A DNA stretch of 64,000 nt from Anaeramoeba flamelloides (taxonomy: Eukaryota > Metamonada > Anaeramoebidae). The notes below the pieces were generated by a model, which did not search any database, had not been told where the DNA came from, and was given only the letters and a program-made list of their open reading frames with translations. Positions 10,621 to 20,855 of this stretch are shown one piece after another. A program made the position numbers and the translations under genes. The stretch is taken from NCBI GenBank assembly GCA_027625915.1, contig JANTQA010000021.1:2542001-2606000 (forward strand), written 5' to 3'. Position 1 is the stretch's first letter. Each line of letters begins with the position of its first letter.

Positions 10621-11280
10621 ATATAGATTTGTTTTATTTATTATTTTTTTTTAAAATTATCAATAAAATAAAAAAATATAAAATTCAATATTAAAGAAAA
10701 TTATTAATAGTTTTAATCAATGGGTTATTACTTCCCCATAAGCAATTCAGGAAGGTTTTTATTAATTAATGTTTTGAAATATAATTAAATTAAAAGACAT
10801 TATATTACATTAAAAGTGTCTTGCACAGTTATTGAAAAACTTTTTTTTGATTATTTTTAGAATCTTTTTTTTTTTCTTGTTGCTGAACAAAATAATCAGA
10901 GAAAAACAAGCAATCCATGAATATAAAGTTATATTTGAATCAAAAATTATATTTTTTTCAAGTCTAGAATAATTATCGTTTTTGTTTGAACTTAAGTAGA
11001 TATTCATATTGGATTATTTTTTAAATTGGGTTTTTTTGTTGTTAAAATATTTTTGGTACACTTTTTTCACATATAATAAGATCAGTTTACTCTTACGAAT
11101 AAAATATTTTATTTTATTTGAAATAATTCAGAAAATATCTTGAATTTTGAACTTTTCAAAAATGAGAAAAATGGTGCAAACTTTTACGATCTAATAATTT
11201 GTTTCGGAAAATAGTTTGATTAGGTTGAAATGTATTAAAATGATTAGGATTTTCACTTTTATATTTCAACTACAAGTTGT

Positions 11281-12319
11281 ACAGTTGTTTCAATAACCCG
11301 TGTTGACGATTTTTTTTGTATTTTTCAAAATTATTTGTGTTGTTATTGTAAATAACTGTTGTTTTTTTTTTTTTAACAGGTTTTATTTTTTTCTTTAACG
11401 GTGGTTTTATGTTATTAATTTGTTGTTTGGAAAAAATACAGTTCAGTCTAACTATACTTTCAAATCAAACAATATTTACAATAGATTATATAATCAATGT
11501 GTTTTTCTATAACTTTCAAGACCAATCTCCTGATAAAAGAGATCTAATTGAACCAAATTAATCAAAACAACACCAAAATTCACAATAACCAAATCTTTCG
11601 TTTTGAATAGATACAAATCAAAAAACCATAAAAAGGATAAAAAGAGTTTCTGAAAAACATTTTTGGTGATATCTCCACATGATCAAAAAATGAGATATTA
11701 ATTTTTCAAAGTTTTTTGAAAACAAAATGAAAAAAAATTCATTTCATTTGTCTTTTTTTCCTTTAGTCAATTGTCTTCAAATCTTGTCTTATAATTGGAT
11801 GACTTTATTTTTTATTTTGTTCTTTTTTGGGCTCCCTTGGATGAGATCAGAATCCTCAGTAAAGAAATATTTCATACTTAATCAAAAGTGAATTTACAGA
11901 TATTTTTTCTGATTAAAATTTGGCAAGAACATGTCCAATTTCCAAATTATTTAAAAATCAATTCTTTTTAAACAATTTTCAGAATGAAAGCAAATTAAAT
12001 CTCATAAAAAAGATCAATTTTCATTTATTATATCAAGATCTTTCAATTTTTTAAAAGAAAAAATAATATTTTTGTGAACTTTGAAGAACAATTTCTTTTG
12101 ATTACTTCAAGAATGACAATATTATGGTTAATATGTACTTTGCTGTTAAAAATAAATATAACTTTACTCACATGAATTTTCAACAACAATTAAAAACCAA
12201 GAACAATTCCTAAACAATTTTTTAAGAACAACATTTAAAAACACAAAATTTCAAAAACAACAGTAAAAGTCCGAAAAAAAATAATTATTGAAGTCAACAC
12301 CGGATATTGAAACAACTGT
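11281..12319. mobile_element. TIR element of about 1.04 kb, single copy seen
   Basis: ACAGTTGTTTCAATAACCCG at the left is matched by the inverted end 'cggatattgaaacaactgt' at the right, and the pairing continues inward through 'gttgac'/'gtcaac'. No ORF of note lies inside. Probably a non-autonomous DNA transposon; superfamily unknown. Confidence 0.55.
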
Positions 12320-12759
12320 TGGTATTTTTTTTTTAAATTTTAGTATTAAATTTACTAGAAGATTTTTTAAGTTTACAAATCTCTGAAAAGAAAAATTCTA
12401 AAAACATTTATATATATATATATATATTTGATTGTTGAATACAAGTAAATTTATTTCATTATTTAAGTTTCTTAGAATAATCTTAATGATCATTTTTTAC
12501 TAAATAATAGTCTTGTTTAACACATAAAAAAATGAAAACCCCATTAAAAAAAATTATATATTGGCTAAATCAAAAATAGGCAAAAAAAAAAACCAATTTA
12601 TTTTAAATTTCAAAACATTATTTTAAATCAGGTTTAAATTCCTCTTGTATTAATGTGTTCATATTAAATCATCTTTCTTTAAAGAGAATATAAAAAAAAA
12701 AATAAAGGGAAAAAATAAAAATTGATATGTCTAAAATAATGAAACAACTAGAACAAAAA

Positions 12760-13090
12760 AATATATTACAAAATTAGTTGAAATTTAACTAACAATTATT
12801 GATCACACAAATCATTAGATACCATTAACTAATTGTATGAGATTTTTCTCTTAAAACAAAGTTAAAATCAACTTTTTATTAATTACTGAAAATATACCCT
12901 GATCTAACAAAAGAAATTAAGTAAGAGGAAAAAAACAAGTATGGAGTTAAAAAAAGAAAGATAAAAAAATATTTAGTTTGTAAAATCAAAATTATTTCAA
13001 AAAAATCTTTACTTGTGGTATTTTTAATTCTTTCACCTCTTGGAATTGTGTCTAAATTTTTGGAATTTGGTTTATTCCAAAATTAAAAAA
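12760..13090. repeat. Dispersed repeat containing 'ttagatacca'
   Basis: Shares blocks 'acaattattgatc', 'ttagatacca..aactaatt', and a tail 'ttttggaattt.gttta' with 32395-32700. Partial matches occur at about 22828-23010 and 45630-45960, whose tails have 'gaa.aaaattgtattattgtga'. Diverged, and the ends are not defined. Confidence 0.4.
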
Positions 13091-13202
13091 TTGTTGAATC
13101 AAAAAATAAAATAGTTTAGAAAACATTCTAATTTGGAAAATGTGATCGATAATCAATATTATCCAATGATTTCCACTCACATATAAGACCAAAAAATCAT
13201 TA

Positions 13203-13406
13203 TTACAGTCAGTTCCAAATTTAAAGCTCTAACTTTCGAAGAAATTCAAGATACATAAAAAAATATCAAATTTTAACACAAAAATTGGAATTTTTTTTTT
13301 ACACAAATTATTTTCCTTGAATCTGAATTTTGTGTCTTAATTTAGGATTTTAAATTGTGTTTTAATTTTCGTTGAAGTTTGTGCCTCAAATTTAAACTGA
13401 CTGTAA
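13203..13406. mobile_element. MITE, CAGTCAGTTCCA family, copy 1
   Basis: About 204 bp bounded by TTACAGTCAGTT and the inverted AACTGACTGTAA. The inner part reads 'aatttaggattttaaattgtgt'. Related copies are at 13648-13846, 40341-40541 and 54836-55035. Confidence 0.7.
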
Positions 13407-13647
13407 CTAATAAGCAAAAAAATCAAATTTTGAAAAAAAAAAAAGCAAATATCGATTTTTGAACAATATCATTGAAGATAATTTCCCTTTTAAATTTATA
13501 AATCTTTTATTACAGACAATTCTATTATTCCCTTGCATAAAAATTTAGATATACCTTAAGGTTATAAAATGAAATCATTACATTTGTTGAAACGAAAGAG
13601 AATTAATCATCCTTAGGCAATTTATATCTTATATAAAAGTAAGAGAA

Positions 13648-13846
13648 TACAGATAGTTCCACCTTATAGACATAAACTTTCAACTTAATTTAATGAACAA
13701 AAAAAACCTCAAATTAAACTACAAAATTCGATTCTGTAAAAATGATTTGAGTAAAAAAATTCCAAATTTTGTTCCCTAAATTTGAGATTATTTGTGTGCC
13801 TTAAATTTCATTGAAAGTTTGTACTTTAAATGTGGAACTGACTATA
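13648..13846. mobile_element. MITE, CAGTCAGTTCCA family, copy 2
   Basis: Bounded by 'acagatagttcca' and 'tggaactgact', with 'aaactttcaac' and 'gaaagtttgt' as inner inverted blocks. It lies only ~240 bp from copy 1 in the same orientation. Confidence 0.6.
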
Positions 13847-14653
13847 ATGAATAAAAACCTTTACCAGTTGATTATTGATTAATATGTACAAGACATTTTG
13901 TTTGATTTTAATTTATCTTTTAATTCCCCAAAACCAAGTTTTCATCGCGATTAGGAAAGAAATAATCTAAGAACTTTTGAGTTTTCAATTTACATTTCCA
14001 TGTTACAATAATTATTATAGCTTGTTCATCTTCACAGCATCCCAGACTCAATAACTTATCACCACAGAGTTAAACATTATTTTTGTATAAATAAATGGTT
14101 GTATAAATGATTTGGATATTATGAATTTCAACTCAGTGCCTAAATACTTTGAGTACATTAAAGGTTGAGATATCAAAGAATTATTTAAAATTCTTTCTTA
14201 GATCATTATTTAAAAAGTAAAGAGAACAATATTTTTAATTTTATATTTAAATAATAAACAAGAAATAAAGTTGTTCCAAATTCTTTACATTCTCTAAATA
14301 TCTGATTAAAATTTTTAATTTTTTACTTTTACTGAATTAAATACAAAAGAAATATTTACTATTCAGAATAAATATATTTTTATCAATTTAAATTAACAAA
14401 TAAAAAAAAATCCTTTTTAGTTCTCTTTTTTAGAATCAAAATAATTTTTTGAATTTAATCAAAAGAATTAATTTTGGTCATTGAATTGAATTCTAAGAAA
14501 GAAAAAAAAATTTTTTTTTAATGTCTTCTTATTATTCCAAAAAAGGAAAAAAATTGTTTATTCAAATTTTAATTAAAAGTTTGAATGATTTTTTAATTAA
14601 AAATAAATAATTTTTCTACTTTGAGATCCCAGAAAATAATTCATTTTTTAATT

Positions 14654-17206
14654 ATGATTATTTATTTTCCAGATTGGTTAGTCTCAAAATTAAATGTGCA
14701 ATCTCTTGTTGATATCGATTTCAAAGGGCACCGAATGATCTTAATGAATAAAGAAGGGGAAATTGTTATTTTGTCAATGGAGAAGATCCGAGAGCAAATG
14801 CAAGAATTTAAAAGAAAATGTAAATTGCAAAAAAAAACGGATCATAAAATAAAACACAGAACTATTTCAAATTTCTATTCTGAATGTGTTTTATATAAAA
14901 TGAAAATGATGAATAACAAGGACAATAAAATAGATATTTTAAAATTATCACCAAATGGAGAGTATTACTATTATTGTGTTAATAATCAAAAAATCCAAAT
15001 CTATTACAGGAAGGGAATAATATTACAAGATCTTATTGAGGAACGAAAAAAAAAAAAAATCAAGATCATGAAAAAAAAAGAAATTAATAAGGTACACTAT
15101 AACTATTTTCTTTCAAGTTTTAAAAAAGAAACCTCTGTGATAATAAAACAGTTAAATAATAATTTAAAAAATTATATTGAGAATAAACCGATCTTCAAGA
15201 TCTCGACTCAAAAAAACATTGGAGACAATAATAAAGTAAATTTTACAAGCGATCAACAAAATGGTACGAATATTAATCACAGAAGATCCAATAGCAAGAT
15301 AACGAAATTAAAAAAAATCAAAAACCAACCAAGGATTGATTTATTTTTTACAAAGCCAAAGAGCAAAACATTTCTGAATAATAATAAAAAATTTCAAAAA
15401 AAGATAATCATAAACCGACTGTTAAAGGAGATCTTTTTTGGAATATTAAAGAAATCATTGACAAATATCTTTATGCAGAACTTGAGTCAATTTGAAAAAG
15501 AAATTAAGAATGATCAACAAGTTTATCTGACAAATGAGTTTCAACAAAAAATCCATTTAAAAGAAACAAGATTTGATCGATTATTAAAAGAACTTTATTC
15601 AACAAATTTGGAAAATTGGAGCTTGTTAACATGTATTTATAACAAGGAAGGCAAAAAAATAATTGATCAGGTGTGGTCTTATAACAATAACTATTTAGCT
15701 GTGTGTTATAATGATAATACGATTAACATTTATCAAATATCGAAAAAAATTAATTTGAATCATCAAAATAACATTATAAAATCATGGAAAATTGAAGGAA
15801 ACCAAAAGATTTTAGGTATTAACTGGTCACCAAATAGTGACAAAATTCTTATTCAAACAGATAAAATTTTGTTGATCTATGATTTATCAAACTTTGAAAT
15901 AAGTAATTCTATCAAAAATCCTTTTCTTGAGGTAATTAATAATGGAATATTGATAAAACCCATATTAAGTGTTGATTCAGAATATCTCATTATACCAGGT
16001 TGTGTAAAAAATGGATGCCATATTTCAGTATTAACAAAGATCAATAAAAGATCTAATAAAAAAATGATCTTGAATAAAATATATGGACATAAAAAAAAGA
16101 TAATTCAAATTTCGTTTTGTCCCAAACTCTTTACAGGCCCAACATCAAAAGATTTGTTCCAGTATTTTATCTTGGGTGATCAAGAGGGCACTTTAACTCT
16201 ATGGAGAGTAAATAGTAAAAAGCCAAAAGCAATAATTAGAAATAATATTGATCAAGAAATAACAAATATTATATGGCTAAAAAATGGAAAGGAAATCTGG
16301 GTTGTATATTTAAAACATATTTTATGTTTGAAAATACAGATTAAAATTGATTTGAAAAGAGATATCGAAATAATTAAATACAAAAAATATCTAAAAAATA
16401 ATATAAACATTGATAAAAATAAAATAGGTATTAATTACAAGAATAATGAAGCAAATAAGAGTCTCTCAAATAGTGAACATTTTTTAATCAATAATACAAT
16501 AAAAAATAAAAAACAGAAACAATCAAATATGATTTCTCAATTACAAAAAAAAACAAAAATAAAAAAAAATAAAAAAACTCCAAACAAACAATTACGAAAT
16601 ATTTGGACAATGAATATTTTTTCCTTTCCACAAAATCTCGTAAAACCAAACAATTCAAATAATAAACTGTCATATGCTACAATCACAAACTTTGATTTTG
16701 AATTTACAACTACAAATACACATAGTATTCTGATTGAATTTAAATGTAAAAACTATCATGATACAACTAAAAAGGAATATTATTCCCTGATCGAAAGAAA
16801 ATGGGGGAACTATCATGATGTCCAATTTCTAAATAAATTTGTTAATTATCTGAGCGGAAACGAAGAATATATAGTTTTTGTTCTAAATTCTGATCTTATC
16901 TTTATTTTGAATATGATACTTCCTCAGACCTTATCGTGGTCCTTATTAACAAAAGAAATTATTCAGTTTATTCAATTTGTGAATAAAAAATATTTATCAG
17001 TTATTTATGAAAACACGAATAATATAGTAATTTATGATCTTGAAAAAAAGGCTCAAATATTTAATCAAAAATTGCCAATTTATTTTAATTATACCAAAAT
17101 TGACTCAATTTTAATGAACCATCATTTGTATCCAACACTTTTATGTACCCGAAATAATAATATATCATGGGATTCCGATTTGAAAGAATGGAGATTATTT
17201 TTTTAA
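14654..17206 (+). CDS. HIRA: Diverged HIRA histone chaperone, single exon
   Basis: HIRA places histone H3.3-H4 into chromatin without replication, in the HIRA-UBN-CABIN complex with ASF1. The 850-residue frame is intronless. The N-terminal WD propeller starts at once (PDWLVSKL..SLVDIDFKG, as in HIRA KPTWV..VDIHPDG). WD2 reads DILKLSPNGEYYYYC. A K/N-rich insert of about 170 residues follows. WD repeats resume at about residue 318 (NWSLLTCIY, VWSYNNNYLAVC). They continue through INWSPNSDKILIQTD, ISNSIKNPF (HIRA ETSITKPF), YGHKKKIIQISFCPKLF (HIRA VGHRKAVTVVKFNPKIF) and ILGDQEGTLTLW to about 565. After a K/N-rich linker, the C-terminal Hira domain runs from about 649 to 850 (IVFVLNSDLIFILNM, IVIYDLEKKAQIFN, final WDSDLKEWRLF). 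I see no clear B domain. The ATG at 14654 gives a natural HIRA-like N-terminus. A TTG further upstream is not needed. Confidence 0.82.
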   Translation: MIIYFPDWLVSKLNVQSLVDIDFKGHRMILMNKEGEIVILSMEKIREQMQEFKRKCKLQKKTDHKIKHRTISNFYSECVLYKMKMMNNKDNKIDILKLSPNGEYYYYCVNNQKIQIYYRKGIILQDLIEERKKKKIKIMKKKEINKVHYNYFLSSFKKETSVIIKQLNNNLKNYIENKPIFKISTQKNIGDNNKVNFTSDQQNGTNINHRRSNSKITKLKKIKNQPRIDLFFTKPKSKTFLNNNKKFQKKIIINRLLKEIFFGILKKSLTNIFMQNLSQFEKEIKNDQQVYLTNEFQQKIHLKETRFDRLLKELYSTNLENWSLLTCIYNKEGKKIIDQVWSYNNNYLAVCYNDNTINIYQISKKINLNHQNNIIKSWKIEGNQKILGINWSPNSDKILIQTDKILLIYDLSNFEISNSIKNPFLEVINNGILIKPILSVDSEYLIIPGCVKNGCHISVLTKINKRSNKKMILNKIYGHKKKIIQISFCPKLFTGPTSKDLFQYFILGDQEGTLTLWRVNSKKPKAIIRNNIDQEITNIIWLKNGKEIWVVYLKHILCLKIQIKIDLKRDIEIIKYKKYLKNNINIDKNKIGINYKNNEANKSLSNSEHFLINNTIKNKKQKQSNMISQLQKKTKIKKNKKTPNKQLRNIWTMNIFSFPQNLVKPNNSNNKLSYATITNFDFEFTTTNTHSILIEFKCKNYHDTTKKEYYSLIERKWGNYHDVQFLNKFVNYLSGNEEYIVFVLNSDLIFILNMILPQTLSWSLLTKEIIQFIQFVNKKYLSVIYENTNNIVIYDLEKKAQIFNQKLPIYFNYTKIDSILMNHHLYPTLLCTRNNNISWDSDLKEWRLFF

Positions 17207-20200
17207 CAACTATATATGTGAATTCATTGTTTTTAATGGAATGAATATGTTTTTTTTTTTTGTACATAATGAGATAAGTGTGAAATTATGTATATAACCA
17301 ATTTATATTCGAAAAAGTAATTTTAAACTTTATTTTAGAAAGATTAATTATTTATTGATTTATAATTTTTTCGATTTAGAAAAACAACTCTATTCTTTAA
17401 TGATTAGTGAATATTATTTATTTTTTACACAGGGATACTACAGTGCTTGTTTGTATAAGAATTCAATTAAACTTGATAATAGAATAACTTTGTAAATTTT
17501 AGTGGTTTTATTTATAATTTTTAAAAGGGTTTTTTTGTTTTTATGAATTTTACAGTTAAAAGATCCTATCCTTTTTTGTTTGAATTTTTGAATTTGAAAA
17601 AAAAAAAAAAAATTTTCAAAATATTTTAATTTTGAAAAAATGTCATTTTTTAAAATCTTGATTTATCATGTATTTGTTGTTATATTTACTATTAAAAATC
17701 TAATCTTATTTTAATGTGAAAGAAAAATATATTAAATATTAAATTCTTAAAGATCCAGGAATAATTGATCATCTATTTTATTCATAAATATTTATTAAAT
17801 TTCTTGATATTTAAATTATTAAGTAATAATTTATCTTAAATTATTTGTGGTTTAAATAATGAACTGTAATTATTAAAATCAGTATTTTATAAAATCTATT
17901 ATTTTCTTTTTTTATGAGAATTATTAATTTGAATTAATTTGATTAATTTAGTAATATTGAAAATTTTGAGAAAAAAAGTTGAAAAATTGGCTATTTTTAA
18001 TATCATGGTAATTGTGTAATTAACTGAGATGTTTACGATTGAGTTCATTAATTCTTGATTCGAAATAATTTAATTAAAAGGTATTTCTCCAGGATTATAA
18101 GCTTAATTCTCCAAGTTGTAAAACAGTACTTTGTGGGAGTTAATATAATATTTTAGTTGTTTTTGGTATTTTTTTTTTATTAATCAAAAAGAAAAAATAC
18201 TTCTAACTGAACATTGAATCAAAAAATTAGAGTTTTTTCAAATTTAAAAGAATTATTGTAATATTTTTTCGAGATAAAGTGGTTTTTTTACATTTGAATT
18301 TTTTTCATCTTAGTTTTTTTATTTTTAAATTATATGTTAGTGCATTTTTTTTATAAAAAAATAATATGTATAACTTCTTCCTCAAAAAAATATTGTTTAG
18401 AATTATTTGTCAATCAATAGTTTTTATTTTGAATGAAATAAAATTACAATTTTTTTACAAATTTTGAAAGAAAACTTCGACATTATAAACCTTTTAAAAA
18501 AAGAGGAATAAATAAATTATTCAATTTCAGTTAAAAACAAAACAATATTTGCAAGTATTTAACGAATGTAAAATAATAATATGTTTTTTAAAAGTACCAA
18601 ATAACTTTTTAAGGTCAATTTTACGCTTTTAAATTGGTACTAAGTTTTTTTGTGAAGGGATTTAAAATAATATAAAGATAACAAAAAAAATATTGATTTA
18701 TGGAAAATATCAAATGAATTATAGAAAGAAAACTTGATCCAATGGAGAATTCCAGGAATCAGATTATAGTCTCTCTTTTTATTTATGTTACAACTTTTAT
18801 AAAAAATTATTTTTTCGAAACTAAAAAATTTTTTTTTATACAGGTGATTTTAAATATTTTTTTCTAATCTTACAGATTTTTTTTGCAATTGGTTTTTGGT
18901 TCCCAAAATAGTGGTAATTTTTCAATTTTTTGTTCTTTAAATTTAAATTTTCAACTTGTTTAAAATAATCAACCAAGTTGAAGTTTTTATATTGTGATTT
19001 AAAAAAAAAAAAAAAAAGGGGGGGTCAGGGGGGCTGTTTTAATAGTTTGGTTGAAATCACATTAAATTTTGAATTTTTTGTTAATAAAAAATAATTAATA
19101 TCTTATTATGTTCAAAAATAAATTATCAATAACGCCTTGATTCATTTGGATTAAATTACCAAAATAAACAGCAATGTCAGTATCATAATATTGGTCAAAA
19201 AAAAAATAATAATAAAGACTAGTCCCTTAAGGCACAAAATCAAAGTGGTCAAAATTAGGCACAATTTTTCTGCGAAAATTTCTAAAATAACCCATAATGT
19301 AATATTCTATAAATATATATATATATATTTATATATAAACTATCATTCAAAATCATTGGCCCATCAAAAATCAAAATTTAAAGAAAAATATTTTTAATAC
19401 TTGAAGTTATCTATTATAATATCAAAATTTTTATTTTAGTATTTGGTTCACTACTCCAGAGGTATTTCTTTTTCTTCAAAAAATAAAATAAAAAAAGTTA
19501 AAAAAAAATTTTAAAAAAAATTGGGAAATTTATTTTGAATGAAGCATTACATATAAAAAAATTTTTTTAAAAATTAATAAAACCCATTTAACGATTCTTC
19601 TTCCCTTTGAATAACTAAATCTAATTTATTTGTCATATTTGAAACCAATTTTTTCATTTATTCATCTGTTACTTCTTTCAAATTTTTCATTTTCATTTTC
19701 CATTTTAACAAAACACTTTTAAAAAAATAAAAAAGAGAAAAAATGATTTATTTGCAAACTTTTTATTGTGAGAAGAAAAACTTCAAAACGATACAAAAGC
19801 AATTCAAAATTGAAATATAAGGTGGGCCATTTATTTTGAATTTTAGTTTAGAATATTGAAGAAAACACCACAAGTAACTTTGTAATTATTCGGTGAAATT
19901 ATATCTTGAAATTGGGAAAGTGCCTTAAATCAAAATTTTGTGCCTTATATGTTGATTTTTCGTGTACATTAAACTGGCACAGGGCTGTATTTCTGTTTGG
20001 AATAATTATTAATGTTATTGGATCACAAAATGATAATATCCAGTAACTCTTACAATACTGTTAATTGCATAAAAAAAACATCAAAATTTTCATCAGCTAT
20101 CTATAAAAAAAAAACAAGGATTTAAATAAATCATCAAAGCCACTAATTCTAAAAAGTAAAATTAATAGTTTAAATTCTTTTTTGCAGAATTTAAAATATA

Positions 20201-20855
20201 GTAATGTAACTTGACTGAAAAATCTTTTTTTTTAAAGTTGTACAAAAATTCTGTACATTTTTTTTTTCAACTAATAGTAAATCAAAAATTACGGTATTCT
20301 AATTTTCTTAAAAAATAGGTTTATTTAAATGTTTTTTTTTTGTCTTTGTTGTTAAATACAGACCAAACCGAAATTTCCGAACGTCCTTAAATGATATTTT
20401 TTGGAAAAAAAAAGAAAAAAACTTTTTCACTAAAAAAGTTGATTTGATCTAAAAGTCGAAAAACCAAAAACTGTTTGTTCCCAAAAAAATAGTTTCTGAT
20501 TTCAATTTAACGACTTTTTCAAAAACTATTTGCATAAGAAAAAAGCCCTTTTCCCAAAGTCTGACAAAACAAAGTTTTTAAAGAGTCCTCAAAATAGATC
20601 TAATGAAATTTTTACGAGGTATGAAAGATAAACTTTAATACTTGTTGATTTGACCAAATTAGATTAAAAATGTAAAATTATTCCTTATTTGTTATTTGAA
20701 AATAAAAGTAAGTTCAAACCAAAAGAAAAAGATCTTCAAACAGTTGTGTTTGTATCTAGTATTCCATCTTACAAATATTTTTACAAGATTAATTTCAACT
20801 TTCCATTTTTCTTGTTTTTCTTTTTTTATTTATCCCCTTATACCCGAAAACCGTA
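17207..20855. other. Intergenic region between HIRA and PGAM
   Basis: No gene seen. It holds a G-rich run (about 19018-19034), the right end of a MITE ('aaagactagtcccttaa', about 19216-19230) and a ~235 bp dispersed repeat (20055-20290). The rest is A/T-rich without recognisable features. Confidence 0.65.
20055..20290. repeat. Dispersed ~240 bp repeat, diverged copy (AACAAAATTTTCATTCA family)
   Basis: Has the family outline: 'attgca..', 'tcaaaattttcatc', 'aaataaatcatcaaag.cactaattct', 'gactgaaaaatct', then 'caactaatagtaa'. Clearer copies are at 21425-21660, 22565-22812, 30347-30590 and 61465-61835. Confidence 0.4.

Larger units (their letters stand above)
8119..14653. other. Intergenic region between PSMA7 and HIRA
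   Basis: No host gene recognised in 6.5 kb. It contains a rearranged LINE relic (about 9300-10620), a ~1 kb TIR element (11281-12319), a (TA)n tract near 12407-12427, a dispersed repeat (about 12760-13090) and two copies of a ~200 bp MITE (13203-13406 and 13648-13846). The rest is A/T-rich sequence with no clear structure. Confidence 0.7.

Noticed and set aside
14621-14653. HIRA starting at a TTG at 14621
   Set aside because: Non-ATG start. The ATG at 14654 gives an N-terminus that begins right at the HIRA PDW motif.
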